Shown one piece after another: positions 1 to 9,101 of a stretch of 21,874 nt of DNA. The stretch spans positions 180,356 to 202,229 of the forward strand of contig NW_003123406.1 of assembly GCF_000003605.2 (NCBI RefSeq). The letters run 5' to 3'. A program made the translations under genes and the position numbers. Below the pieces are notes generated by a model that was not told the origin of the DNA, did no database searches, and saw only the letters and a program-made list of their open reading frames with translations. Position 1 is the stretch's first letter; each line of letters opens with the position of its first letter. This DNA comes from Saccoglossus kowalevskii. Taxonomy: Eukaryota; Hemichordata; Enteropneusta; Harrimaniidae.

Positions 1-240
1 TGATTCATTATTAATCATCATTTATTCTATTTGTAAGTGTGCATATTTTTCTGAATGCTTTTAAATCAAATAGAAGTTAACAGATTGTAAAGTCAGTAAA
101 ATTTATTGTACTGTTCACATGTTTCTCAAATTATATTAGTTATATATGAGCAAAATGATTTAACAGTTTGTAAAGGTCAAAATATTTTAGATTGAGACAA
201 TTGCGATCATTTATTTGGTTATTTTTGTGATTTACAGTAA
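1..240. other. AT-rich intron downstream of the last visible exon
   Basis: AT-rich sequence with no recognisable exon on either strand. If the receptor model is right this is part of the intron that follows the 442-552 exon. Confidence 0.6.
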
Positions 241-445
241 CTCACCTGTAAAGACCAGACTTTTATATCAATCATGATCTTTTTTACTCATTTAAGGAAA
301 CCAGCACTTCACATTTTTTCACTCACTTGAGGAGATCAGTACTTTACACACTTTTTTCACTCACACAACAGCAAATATTTTTTTCACTCACTTGGGGGAG
401 CAGGACTTTATATCAATTACGGTATGGACATTTTCACTTACCTGA
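241..445 (-). repeat. Degenerate tandem array derived from an exon-intron junction, with several donor-like sites
   Basis: The plus strand repeats a unit of roughly 35 to 65 bases that looks like TTTTTTCACTCACTTGAGGA, then a CCAGxACTT segment. The rightmost copy (about 431-460) is the real junction of the 442-552 exon. On the minus strand each copy offers a site like CCTCAA|GTGAGTGAAAA, with GT at 391-390, 364-363, 326-325 and 245-244. The copy near 289 has lost the GT. The leftmost is a textbook ACAG|GTGAGT. The copy near 278-315 also keeps the coding side: GTGCTGGTTTCCT resembles the exon end GTCTTGGTTTCCT. The last unit shares CTTTATATCAATxA with the first (about 260-275 and 407-419). This is read directly from the sequence; its effect on splicing is not known. 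Confidence 0.75.
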
Positions 446-552
446 GGAAACCAAGACTGCGGCTGTGAACAAGGCAACCTCGGCATCCAGGAGACCAAGT
501 TTGTTAAGAAGACTAGCAAAATCAAACATGTTGTCCAGCAGTCTACCCAAGC
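442..552 (-). CDS. NR1D: NR1D-type nuclear receptor, ligand-binding domain exon 3 (last one in window)
   Basis: This 111-base exon encodes LGRLLDNMFDFASLLNKLG and then LDAEVALFTAAVLVSS. It matches helices 7 to 9 of Rev-erb, where relatives read GDLLxxMFxFSEKL and LFTAVVLVSADRSG. Two bases complete the Gly codon from the previous exon. The last base (G, donor CTCAG followed by GTAAGTG) would start the Asp codon expected next, so the phase agrees with relatives. The acceptor is TTATTTTTTACTTAG. The remaining ligand domain (helices 10 and 11, the second heme ligand, and whether the AF-2 helix is absent as in vertebrate Rev-erb) lies off the left edge. Just downstream the exon end is partly repeated several times in degenerate form. 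Reading through the donor gives a stop three codons later. Confidence 0.94.
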
Positions 553-1096
553 CTAAGTAAAAAATAAATAAAATAAAGCTTAGAAAGTGCTGCTGTGTAC
601 CACATATTTCCATTTCTAAATCCCCAAACCATTCAAATTAAAATAAATAAAAGAAAGCTTAGAAAATGCTGCTGTGTACTTCATCTTTCCATTTCTAAAT
701 CCCCAAACCATTAAAATTAAAATTTATGAAATATTAATTTTTTTAAGAAGCTCTATCTGAAATAACATATTGATGAAATCAAGGGTTTATCTCCATTGTA
801 CATGGTGCATATTAACAAGGTGGGGGGGGGGGGTTCAAACTAATGCATGTGATAGCAAGTAGTAACATTTTTTGTTTTCCCTAAGAAGAAATATAAAAGT
901 GGATTGACAAGAAATCTGAATGCCGGGAAAAAAAAGAATTTATTGTTTCACAAAAATCAGGCTGTCTCAATTAAATTAAAAAATTACAATAATCAAAATC
1001 AGATAAAACCTTCATATTATTTTCTGAAGTGGAGTTATTAGATACTGAAGACATTTTCTATGTGTACTTTATGTATAATCATAGAGTTGTAGTCAC
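553..1096 (-). other. Intron of the NR1D-type receptor
   Basis: A 544-base phase 1 intron between the 1226-1097 and 552-442 exons. It holds the 79-bp tandem duplication and a run of twelve G at 822-833. I see no further exon. Confidence 0.85.
562..718. repeat. 79-bp tandem duplication inside the intron, beside an acceptor
   Basis: Two copies, about 562-640 and 641-718, share AATAAATAAAA, AAGCTTAGAAA, TGCTGCTGTGTAC and TTTCCATTTCTAAATCCCCA. The period is 79 bases, measured from AAGCT at 576 to AAGCT at 655. The right end of each unit is CAAACCATT followed by AAATTAAAAT. The first copy overlaps the pyrimidine tract (on the minus strand) of the acceptor for the 552-442 exon, so the tract is also duplicated. 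Copies differ at a handful of positions, so the event is not very recent. Confidence 0.85.
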
Positions 1097-1226
1097 CTAA
1101 TTTATGGAGTTCATCCTGGGTCAACTGCTGCCCACTGAGGAATGTCAAAGTCCGTTTCTCCACATCAAATAACCTCCACAGTCGAAGTAACAACACTTCA
1201 AAACAACCTGCCTTTAGTAATGTCAC
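1097..1226 (-). CDS. NR1D: NR1D-type nuclear receptor, ligand-binding domain exon 2
   Basis: This 130-base exon encodes VTLLKAGCFEVLLLRLWRLF and then a segment with the conserved RTLTFLSG and DELHKL. It matches helices 3 to 6 of the NR1D ligand domain, where LLKAG-FEVL is nearly invariant. The acceptor is CTTTTCACAG before GTGACA (phase 0). The proposed donor is TTAG followed by GTGACT, leaving phase 1. It completes to Gly with the next exon (552-442) and gives HKLGLG at the junction, as in the AMGMGDLL region of relatives. The frame stays open a further 17 codons past this donor, but that tail does not resemble the family and the phase match supports splicing at 1097. The charged-to-aromatic change in RLW is the only oddity. 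Confidence 0.94.
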
Positions 1227-1573
1227 CTGTGAAAAGACCAACATGATTCAGTAACCTTCTTTGATATAGCGCCATCAGAGTTGAAGAATTAGTTCTTTTG
1301 TTTTTATTGCTAATCTTCATGATTGGTTTTTTTTTATTTCTAGAGTACTATTTACAATAGATGAAATCATATTAATTATATTTTTCTAATATAACAATAT
1401 GTTTTCCAGAAATTATACAACATATTAGTTTTTATAAGAATTATAGGATAATCTTTATTTATTTTTTCAACTGCAGGCAATAGACGCAAATGACCAGAGA
1501 GCAAGAGAGAATCATAAGACTTGTTTTTATTACTCATCATGTCAACTTGATTCTTTGAGCTGTGTAACCATGG

Positions 1574-1680
1574 TATTGTAAAACCATTTATTTTCACTGG
1601 CATTTAATTTTACTATTTTGAACATATTTTGGGTTTTAATTTAACAAATTTTACTCATTAGCAAAATAGCAAATAATTGA
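1574..1680 (+). mobile_element. Truncated MITE, family 2
   Basis: Starts TA-TTGTAAAACCATTTATTTTCACTGG and continues CATTTAATTTTACTATTTTG. This aligns with the element starting at 10604 (TA-CTGTAAATGCATTTATTTTCAGCGG, TATTTAATTTCACTATG). Only the left end is clear; no inverted right end was found, so the end coordinate is approximate. It lies in a receptor intron. Confidence 0.55.
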
Positions 1681-2157
1681 AGCATTTGAAACTGTGGATG
1701 TGACTGAAGAAAATGGAACACAATTTGAGAAGAAAAAGATAAGACCCTCTCAATCCCAATGAAATCTTGACAGCCATTTCGGCCAAAAAAAACAAAAAAA
1801 AATCCCCCCGGGGACCCTGGTGATCAAACAATGGTCCTGGATCGTTAATTTTTAGGGGAAACATTTGTTACTGCTCAAAATTGTGAGTTTTTAATATTAG
1901 GGCCTATTAAAAAAACAGAAAACAAAAAAACAAGCAGCGACTTGATATTTCATATTTTTCGGTTGGTCGTTGAGGACAACAAAACAATTTTTTTTTTTGG
2001 TCTTATAATAGGTCTATTTCTATGACAACAAAATTTCCCTGACGAATTGATGGAAAATAGTTCTTCCTGGCTTTGGCAAGTTTAGCTATACCATAAAATG
2101 TCACCACTGTCACTTTCCATGGTATAAACATAAATATAATTCATTGATGAAAAACAT

Positions 2158-2345
2158 TACCATAAAATCTGTATTTGATACTGCATCCCTAATATAATGT
2201 AAGTCACACCCATTCCTTTTGAACAATTGAGAACCAAACATTTACTATTTCTCATATGTGTAGATGCTCTAATAGAAGGCGCATCCCCTCTGTTGCATTG
2301 TAGCATTTTAAAGAAGCTGCAGCTTCTAATACAGATTTTACAGAA
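2158..2345. mobile_element. MITE, family 3 (Tc1/mariner-like ends), copy 1
   Basis: About 188 bases bounded by TA-CCATAAAATCTGTATTTG on the left and CTTCTAATACAGATTTTACAG on the right, an imperfect inverted repeat of some 20 bases or more. The right TA has decayed to AA. The interior shares long blocks with the copy at 11323-11504, for example GTGTAGATGCTCTAATAGAA and GCTGCAGCTTCTAATACAGA. Nonautonomous: no transposase. It sits in an intron, 35 bases from the donor at 2379. Confidence 0.8.
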
Positions 2346-2379
2346 GTTGATTTCATAAGTAAGAATAGGGAACACTCAC

Positions 2380-2538
2380 CTGATCTTCAGGGTTTAGCTC
2401 AGAGTAGCCAGGTATTTTCTTGGCAAACTCCACCACTTTTTTAATGGCTAGAGTGAATCTGTCAGTGAATGTTTCCCAGATATCTGCAGCAGAGTTTGTT
2501 GGATCAGCAACGATTCCATTGCTCACCAAAGGACACAG
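2380..2538 (-). CDS. NR1D: NR1D-type nuclear receptor, ligand-binding domain exon 1
   Basis: This 53-codon exon (phase 0 at both ends) begins LCPLVSNG, has ADIWETFTDRF in the middle and ends KKIPGYSELNPEDQ. The VVEFAKKIPG stretch is the helix 3 signature of nuclear receptor ligand domains, and the start corresponds to the LxCPM segment of vertebrate Rev-erb. The Cys of CP (codon 2533-2535) aligns with the cysteine that is the axial heme ligand in human Rev-erb beta, so heme or redox sensing is plausible by homology; the partner His would be on an exon outside the window. The acceptor is TGTCACTTTCAG and the donor CAG followed by GTGAGTG. A short transposon ends only 35 bases beyond the donor. 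The wording is closer to vertebrate Rev-erb than to insect E75, which suggests a slowly evolving lineage. Identification is firm. Confidence 0.95.
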
Positions 2539-3250
2539 CTGAAAGTGACAGAAACAAATTTTAGGAACTGTTTTTATTTTATTCTGTGTTGACTTTACAG
2601 TTTGTGTAGTGATTAAATAATATTACTATTACACAACCTCAAGTAGGCACAATAATCTAATATATGTATAGGATTCTAAGTATTATTAAGAAGATTTGAG
2701 TTCAAATGTAGATGATGGATTGATTATATATAATATATTGATCATGACAATAGGATATTGAAAAAAAAATGAGTCTGAAAAGAAAGTGGTCAAAAATTTG
2801 CATTTTCACACTGGCTTCCATGGTGACATTATTTCCACCTTTGCTAGATAACTTAGGATGAAAAGAAGATTATTATTGTTATGAATCCTATTATTGTAGA
2901 AAATATTAAAAATAATTGAATAAATGATCAATCTTGTGAATGAACTTTTGACAATTTCTCAGTTCAAAGAGCATTTAGTCAACAGATACTTAAAGATGGA
3001 GAATAAATAAAACAAAAAATATAATTATTTATTAAAAATGTCAGTGTAAAGACTAGTTATATTAAAAATACTACCCATGCAATCATCTGCCATCATTTTG
3101 GCCTTAAATTGTCCAAATTGGTGCCAACGGGATGTTGATGGTCACATGACCAAAGGTGGCAACTACAAGGTCAGGTGGTTTTTATATAAAGGTGGTTACT
3201 ACGGTAACACAAGTTTGACTGCACAACAAAATAACCTCTACAATACATAC
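2539..3250 (-). other. Intron of the NR1D-type receptor
   Basis: A 712-base phase 0 intron, AT-rich. A near-palindromic GGTCACATGACC at about 3140-3151 is the only notable motif. No exon or repeat recognised. Confidence 0.85.
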
Positions 3251-3816
3251 CACAAAAGGTCTGTTTTTGATGTTGCCATTCAATGGAGGATGCTTGCTGT
3301 CGCCATGACTACCATCGGGACAAGTCAGGCTAGTTTCTATGTGTGCTGCAGTTATTGTATTCACAAACGATGCCTGCTTATCTACATTGATCTGGAAATT
3401 ATATTTTGTAGCCATAGGTTTGACACACGCAGAAGCACGCTTCTCTGTTGTGAATGTAGGCGTCTGGTTGCTTGGCAACTGCGGAGGCGACAGCCTACAT
3501 TTTTTGTGTGTAATCTGTGGAGGTGGCAGCTGACTGTCCATCGTTTCATGATGCAGCAATAATTGTGGGTTTTCACGCTGCAGTACTGTTCGCTGCTCAA
3601 ACTGCTGTGGAACTTGTATGCTTTGCTGCAAAGATGTTGTTTCCATCTCATCAGATTTCCTCTTAACTGTCATTCTCTGCTCCATTCCAATTAAGAGACC
3701 CCCTTTAGCATCTAAGTCAACTGGACTATCCTGCTGCTGTCTTTCGGCCACTATTCTTTCTATCTCAGCCATTATCTTGGCCTTTTCTTTCTTAGGTACT
3801 CGGCCAAACCTAACAG
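3251..3816 (-). CDS. NR1D: NR1D-type nuclear receptor, hinge exon
   Basis: This 566-base exon has two bases that finish the split Ala codon and then 188 codons. It starts with AVRFGRVPKKEKAKIMAE, the C-terminal extension (GRIP/T-A box) that in this family contacts the AT-rich 5' flank of the response element. A low-complexity hinge follows, rich in Gln, Pro and His (for example QQSIQVPQQFEQ and LLLHHETMDSQLPPPQ), with basic patches such as VKRKSDE that could help nuclear import. Near the end, ITAAHIETS matches the conserved AHxET stretch that precedes the ligand domain in Rev-erb and E75. The acceptor is TTTGTTGTAG before CTGTTAGG. The donor is TTTTGTG followed by GTATGT and leaves phase 0. 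The open frame runs on to 3182, but the residues past 3251 look like intron. The hinge is poorly conserved in this family, so its exact extent rests on splice signals and phase. Confidence 0.9.
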
Positions 3817-4456
3817 CTACAACAAATATTATAAAATTATGTTAACTACTACCAAATTCAAATTATATTAAAAGAATAAAAGTAAATAGAAAGCAAGTTA
3901 GTTCAATTTTATCAAAATGAATGAACCCTCAAAATTTGTTATTCTCATTTCAAACCTTTTTGCTTCAGGTGTTTGGCTACAATTAAAATAGATGATCAGA
4001 ACTCTTTTCACAATATAGTTTTATTTTATGCTATTGCTCAAAAACAAAACCTAGATAGAAATATATGTTCACCAAACTACTTTTTAAACAAAACACAGGG
4101 TAACCTCAATGAAAATGCTGATTTTTCAGCCATTCTACCATTGGTTAAAAGTTCTCATACCGGTATATCTCTAAACATACATACAGTGAAATAATCATAT
4201 GTAATTATAAAATGAAATTGTCAGAAACATTCTTTTATTATTACTAACCTTTATTATATTTTTTTTTATAAACAATGTGTTAACTTGGATTCAAATGGAA
4301 ATAACTCAAAAACTAAATTTTTCAGACATTTTTCTTCCAAAAAAATAATTAATCGGCGAAAAAAAAAAATGTTCATCAGTCAATTCAATTACTATAAAAC
4401 AAAACATTGGGATGAAATTTTTTTACAAAAAATTGCAATACTAGTAATGCTCTTAC
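3817..4456 (-). other. Intron of the NR1D-type receptor
   Basis: A 640-base phase 1 intron, very AT-rich. Short open frames on the plus strand here (for example 3973-4194) have no family resemblance and are taken as chance. Confidence 0.85.
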
Positions 4457-4601
4457 CATCACGGGACATGCCAACATCCAAACATTTACGTAATCGACAT
4501 GCCTGGCATCGATTACGGTTCACTCGTAGTATCGGACACTGTCCTAATTTGATACACGGTTTGTACTGTATCTTCTGTTGTATGCTTCTTCTGAAGAAAC
4601 C
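4457..4601 (-). CDS. NR1D: NR1D-type nuclear receptor, exon with second zinc finger (partial gene)
   Basis: This internal exon encodes 48 residues plus one base of the DNA-binding domain of a Rev-erb/E75-type nuclear receptor, a ligand-regulated transcription factor of the nucleus. It opens with [16 protein letters not shown] and ends with VGMSRD. The four zinc ligands of the second finger are visible as C-x5-C-x9-C-x2-C, followed by the usual RLRKC helix. The acceptor is TTTTCCAG before GGT. The donor is GATG followed by GTAAGAG and leaves phase 1, which the next exon (ending at 3816) completes to Ala. The boundary before GFF is where many nuclear receptor genes are split, so the first finger (ending EGCK in relatives) must be on an upstream exon; I could not find it up to the right edge. 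[10 protein letters not shown] and the following AVRFGRVPKKEK separate this from PPAR, ROR and E78. Group assignment is firm. Rev-erb and E75 are orthologous names within NR1D, so the name is a convention. Confidence 0.96.
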
Positions 4602-4671
4602 CTGGAAAATAATAACAAACAAAGATATTGTTTAAAAATTTCCATAACAAAAAAACCCTCCATATTGGCCC

Positions 4672-4883
4672 CTAAAAATACTTTATTTTCGCTGGAATTA
4701 ATTTTTCGCTGAAAAGGTTTTTTGGGCGTTTTGCTTGGAATTTCTTTTTCACTGATTTTTGTTGAGTTTAATGTGAAATATAGAAAAAAAAAGTATATTC
4801 GCTGGATTTTATTTTCACAGAATCATTCCTTCAGCGAAAATAGCAAAAATAAATTCCAAGCACAAATAAAGTATTCAACAGTA
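4672..4883 (+). mobile_element. MITE, family 1, copy A
   Basis: About 212 bases. Left end CTAAAAATACTTTATTTTCGC then TGGAATTAATTTTTCGCTG; right end AATTCCAAGCACAAATAAAG then TATTCAACAG-TA. The ends are inverted copies of each other. The interior carries the family hallmarks TTTTTTGGGCGTTTTG and repeated TTTTC(A/G)CTG motifs. The left TA is worn away. It lies only 70 bases upstream of the zinc finger exon acceptor. Confidence 0.8.
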
Positions 4884-4979
4884 TTTAAATAATAACGCAC
4901 AAGGGCAATATCACGATTTGTTGCCTGCCAAAAGGATTGTCGTCATGACTACAATATTGATGATGCCAGATTATTCCAT

Positions 4980-4989
4980 GTCACGTGAC
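4980..4989. promoter_or_regulatory. Palindromic E-box (GTCACGTGAC) with adjacent CCAAT
   Basis: The site is a perfect 12-base palindrome TGTCACGTGACA (4979-4990), followed at once by ACCAATCA, a CCAAT box. CACGTG is bound by bHLH factors such as CLOCK/BMAL, USF and MITF/TFE; GTCACGTGAC is the exact CLEAR consensus. It lies about 380 bases upstream (in gene sense) of the zinc finger exon. Vertebrate Rev-erb genes are driven by CLOCK/BMAL E-boxes, so a regulatory role is a reasonable inference but untested. Confidence 0.4.
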
Positions 4990-7692
4990 AACCAATCACA
5001 GCAAATGTAACAGTGTTATCCAATATTATCTAACTCAATTTTTGCTTTATAAATTGTTTTTCTTTTTACTTTGAGCAATGACAACTGCTTGCATTTTTGT
5101 TGGATATTCTCCTTGAGAGTGAATTTGTACCAGAATGTGTGACCTTTTAAATGTCATGCACAAAGAATATTGGCATTGTTTGTGGTCACTTGGTTTTGAT
5201 ACCAAAAAATGTATATACAGGGCATTGATTACTAAGCAATTTGTCCTGACTTTAAATGTATAAACAACAAATAAACTTGAGTAAAAATATAATTTCCAGT
5301 ATTATAAACTAACATAATAAGAGGTATTTATGACATCATAGCTTTACAGTGTCCAAATTATGTAAACCTTTATTTGCATGTAAATTAAAAAAAAAAAAAA
5401 AATGTAACAAAATTAGTTCTGTTAGCAGTATAATAAATCCCTAGAAACGGCATATTGGATTGAAAGGAGGATGAAAACACAATTATGTGTTCAGCTTTGC
5501 TTCTTCTCATCCAATATGAGACTGCGTGGAATTCATTATTGTTTAAATAAATGGAAGAACAATATAAACATGAGTGTAGAATTGGAACAACAAAACCTAA
5601 CACACACTTGTTATTTGAGATTGCAAACATGTTTATACTTTGTGATAAACGCCCTCTAGAGTCAGTTTACTGAAATGATTCAACCTCTGGAGTCAAGGTA
5701 CGGCTGTCCTTATTATGCTACAGACTAATTTACATATCAGTTTTGATTGGATATTCTGAACAGAGCATAGTGATCCACTTTTTATGCAGCAGAGTGCAAC
5801 AACAGTTAGTAGGTCAAATGGTGAATACCACTCCCTGCTTTGTAGGATCGCTTGAATACTAGTACATGTACTATGGATTACGAACCCAGAGTCTGGTGTC
5901 AACGGCCGAACGAACAACTAATTTATGCAGGCATCTCTGAATGTATGACGTGTATTTAGGAGTAAACAACAAATGACGCACTTTTATTTACTTTTAACGT
6001 CTAGTATTAAATGATAAGAGACTTATACAGGAATAAGAAAACATCTAGCCATGAAAATAAACAAAGAAATTTGCTTGAAAAGAAACAACAAGACCATATT
6101 AGGTAACATTCTATGGTTAAGAAGGAATGATGGTAAAAAAAATCCAAAAACAAATTCCACTTGTGGGGAAATAACCACACTTGTTTCCATGGAAATGTTT
6201 TTTTTCCCCCATACTACACCCCCCCCCCCCCCCCCGCCAAGAAAAAAATGTTTATTTCTCTTCTAAAATCAATTTGGATATGAATTTTTCAAATATTGGG
6301 ATTTTTTTTTTAAGAAAGCAGTAATTTAATTGCAGTTTTTAATTGATGTAACGTTTGAAAACATGCATATATTTTTAGGTTAATACTGCAAACCACTATA
6401 ACAAACAAGACAAATTTCCTTGACTTTCACAAGCTAAAACATGATTTTAGCCAAGGCCAAATTGATATATTGATTAGTTAGGTGTTAGGGTATAGTCATT
6501 CAGGCAAGCAGTTTTGCATATACTCAACTTTTATAATTAGTCTGCATATTATAGCTATATTATAGTTACTGAATAGATTTATGTATATTTATTTATACAC
6601 TGAAGGTTGCTCTCCAAAATTTATCATAGATTTTGCTTCAAAAGTTATACAATTATTGATTAAGACACTGTTTTTGGTTTTTTACTAGTACTCAGTTTGG
6701 TAGCTTTTTTTAAAAAAAAAAAAAAAAAACTGGGAAAAAAATTCAAAAATGGACTTTTTTATGAGAATCCATGCCGAAAGCCTGGAAAATTGGATTCATC
6801 AGATTCCTACAAATTAATACCCATCTTGAAACTAAATATGATTTTTTTAACTATATGTAACCAACAAAAACTTGTTGTATATAATGATTTTACCATATTA
6901 AATAACAAATTGTATATAACTAAAAAAATCACCAGATTCATGGATATTTAGTGAAAAAATTAGTTCGGTACCATATATTCTCAGGGTTCAAGCAGAAAAT
7001 AATATCATACTGTAAGCATCAATGGAATCTGATCCTTTCATCAAAATAATCAACAACCTAAGCTACTACAGTACCAGTAGGGTAGCGGTAATCTGATATA
7101 CAGTAGAAATATAAAAAGGACAAAAATAGATGGCAATGAACTGCTAAGTATTTCCATATTTTTATTTTATCTAGAATTAATCCTACTCCTAAAAAAAAAT
7201 AACAAAACACTTTTATAACCCTGTATTTGTACAATATGTTTAAAAATAAATAAAAAATCAGGTGTTTCCAAGGATATAGCTGAATATCAGCTTTAAAAGC
7301 CAACACAATTTCAGTTTAGTATGTCTTTGTTTAATCTAGAAATCCACAAATCAGTAAGGTCACTGCATTTCAAAGTACTGGTAGTAAACATTTAGCCAGA
7401 TCTTTTATGCATTTTAATAAAACAGGGGTCACTGAGCTGGACTTTTCTGGAGTCCCTTTGAGTGCCAATTTTTTTTCCCGCCAAATATTTGAATAAATTT
7501 GTTTAGATTCTCTGTAATTTTCACTGAACTCAATATTAATTTCGGACCAAATGGACAAAAAAGGAAACTGATTCTAGTTTTTGATCAAAAAATTGACTGT
7601 TCAGACTTTGGGCTGGGCTCAGTCCAAACAGAGATCAACCTCAAAGCTAAGAAATACCAGGTACTTTATAAAGCAAAATTCAGCTCGAGTAA

Positions 7693-7740
7693 GCTTGGGC
7701 TGAATGTGTTTACACCATCATTTTTGCTGGCTCAAGCCAG
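7693..7740 (+). repeat. Fragment of a dispersed repeat (copy 1)
   Basis: GCTTGGGCTGAA, then ATCATTTTTGCTGGCTCAAG. The same blocks occur on the minus strand at about 19068-19103 (GCTTGGGCTAAA and ATCATTTTTGCTGGTTTAAG). Only two fragments are visible, so the element type cannot be named. Confidence 0.4.
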
Positions 7741-7790
7741 ATCACCCTGTTTAGTTGTTTACGTCTAGAGCTACAAGCGGGTAATTAAAA

Positions 7791-8009
7791 TTATGCAATT
7801 CTTTGTGGATGCGTAAATTCTTCTGGCATGCATTCAATCAGACTGAATGCACAAACAAGGTCTGGACAGCAGCCAATATTGAGCGTGGGTGTATACTCTG
7901 CAGGTAAAGCATCGCTAACAAACTCCTGCAGGCATGACATATTACAAACACTGGGGAAAACATCACCTGTGTTTTGTAGGGCGTGGCATAGACGATAGGT
8001 GATGTCATT
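7791..8009 (-). CDS. Candidate exon or degraded gene fragment of unknown function
   Basis: On the minus strand a good acceptor (GCGTGTTTTCAG) precedes an open frame that starts NDITYRLCHALQNTGDVF, contains SCLQEFVSDALPAEYT and ends CMPEEFTHPQRIA before a TAA at 7791. The frame also stays open upstream to an ATG at 8111. The segment is clearly less AT-rich than its surroundings and cysteine-rich, which suggests real or former coding sequence. I do not recognise the family. It is in the receptor's orientation, so it could be an alternative terminal or first exon, a nested gene, or a remnant of a transposon protein. No polyadenylation signal follows closely. Confidence 0.25.
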   Translation of the reverse strand, partial: NDITYRLCHALQNTGDVFPSVCNMSCLQEFVSDALPAEYTPTLNIGCCPDLVCAFSLIECMPEEFTHPQRIA

Positions 8010-8111
8010 CTGAAAACACGCATAGAATTCAAAAGAACACAAGAGAAACATGCCACCACGCATGCAGTGATCATGTTTTTCAAACCACAATAGTTGCTCT
8101 AATGGAAGCAT

Positions 8112-9101
8112 AGTATTTGAAATCTAAGCAATAAATCTTTCTTATTTGCCTAGTAAGAAGAACCTACAACTTTTAGAATAGAACAAATTCTTGTTTCTGG
8201 TCAATCAATGCTTCAGTTAAAAAATGAATGTCTAAAGTTTCTCTAAAGTTTACCTCTGATTTTTATAAAAATGTAAAGAAAGTTTTTAACAAGATGACAT
8301 TGACAATTTAAATAAGGAATCAAAATTTTAAAAAAATATAGATGTCTGCATCAATTTTAGAAAATAAATTGACCAAAATTCTGAAACTTTAATATCTGCT
8401 ATATTTATTTAGTAGATTAATTCAGGAAAATCAAGCAGATTAGAAAATTGGATATTACAAATTGCTGGATAATCGTATCGATACTGATTGTTGGTTTTAA
8501 CCAACATCCATGAACCGTACACTGAACATCTTCTATGAATTGTGAGAAATAGCATGTATGGAGGAGGCACTATGTCATCATAACAGGAAGTGGTTGTTTA
8601 TTAGAATAGAATAGAATGGAATGGAATGGAATGGAATAGAATAGAATAGAATGGAATGGAATGGAATGGAATGGAATAGAATAGAATAGAATAGAACATT
8701 TACTTTATTAGCACTGTTAAGAAAAAACAAAAACATTTCTTTTTTGTCCATATGGCTAATTAAATTAAAGCTTAAAAAAAATTATAAAACCTGAAATCAT
8801 GAACATTTCATCACTGTTAGAATTATTCTTTCTAAATTTCTAAAACTTTCTGTATATATAAATCTTTATTGCAATAAAAGATTTATTTAACAGAGACAAA
8901 TAATGACATTCTCAAAATAAAGCGACTCCTAGCAAGTAAACACACAAAGAGGGTATTTTACACAGCTGTATATTGTCATCTGGGACCCATATGAACATGT
9001 TTTAGATGCATGAAACATATGACCTCGAAAATAAAAAGTATGTCAATATTGAAGTAGCCTGCCTACAATAAATACTCACAAAGTAACCAGGCAATAGGAT
9101 A
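8112..9101. other. Non-coding stretch with a microsatellite
   Basis: AT-rich sequence. Apart from the pentanucleotide array at 8603-8696 nothing recognisable was seen. Confidence 0.5.
8603..8696 (+). repeat. Pentanucleotide microsatellite (AGAAT/GGAAT)
   Basis: Uninterrupted pentamers in alternating blocks: ATAGA units, then four ATGGA, three ATAGA, five ATGGA, then four ATAGA. The block alternation points to a higher-order duplication of the array. It is the reverse complement type of the array at 13598-13885. Confidence 0.95.

Larger units (their letters stand above)
1227..2379 (-). other. Intron of the NR1D-type receptor
   Basis: A 1153-base phase 0 intron. It contains two short inverted-repeat transposons (about 1574-1680 and 2158-2345). 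A C/G-rich patch with ATCCCCCCGGGGACCCTGG at about 1802-1820 has no identified origin. Confidence 0.85.
4884..7790. other. Long non-coding stretch, probable intron
   Basis: AT-rich with no convincing exon. It contains the E-box/CCAAT site at 4980, a less AT-rich patch at about 5640-5940 with a near-match to a Rev-erb/ROR element (TTAGTAGGTCA, 5806-5816), a C run of seventeen at 6219-6235, a long A run at about 6711-6729, and a dispersed-repeat fragment near 7693-7740. Confidence 0.5.

Noticed and set aside
327-560. 77-codon plus-strand open frame
   Set aside because: Antisense shadow of the 552-442 exon and the donor array.
1658-1864. Minus-strand frame across the CCCCCCGGGGACCCTGG patch, considered as a retroelement remnant
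   Set aside because: No motif of reverse transcriptase or other transposon proteins could be recognised.
2157-2375. Minus-strand frames in 2157-2375 and 11266-11466 with similar peptides (CNRxDA-SIRAST)
   Set aside because: The similarity comes from two copies of the same family 3 MITE, which is too short to encode anything and has no transposase motif.
3077-3562. 161-codon plus-strand open frame
   Set aside because: It lies antisense to the receptor hinge exon and its downstream intron; the minus strand carries the family motifs and splice sites.
4285-4635. 116-codon plus-strand open frame
   Set aside because: Antisense to the zinc finger exon; no resemblance to any family.
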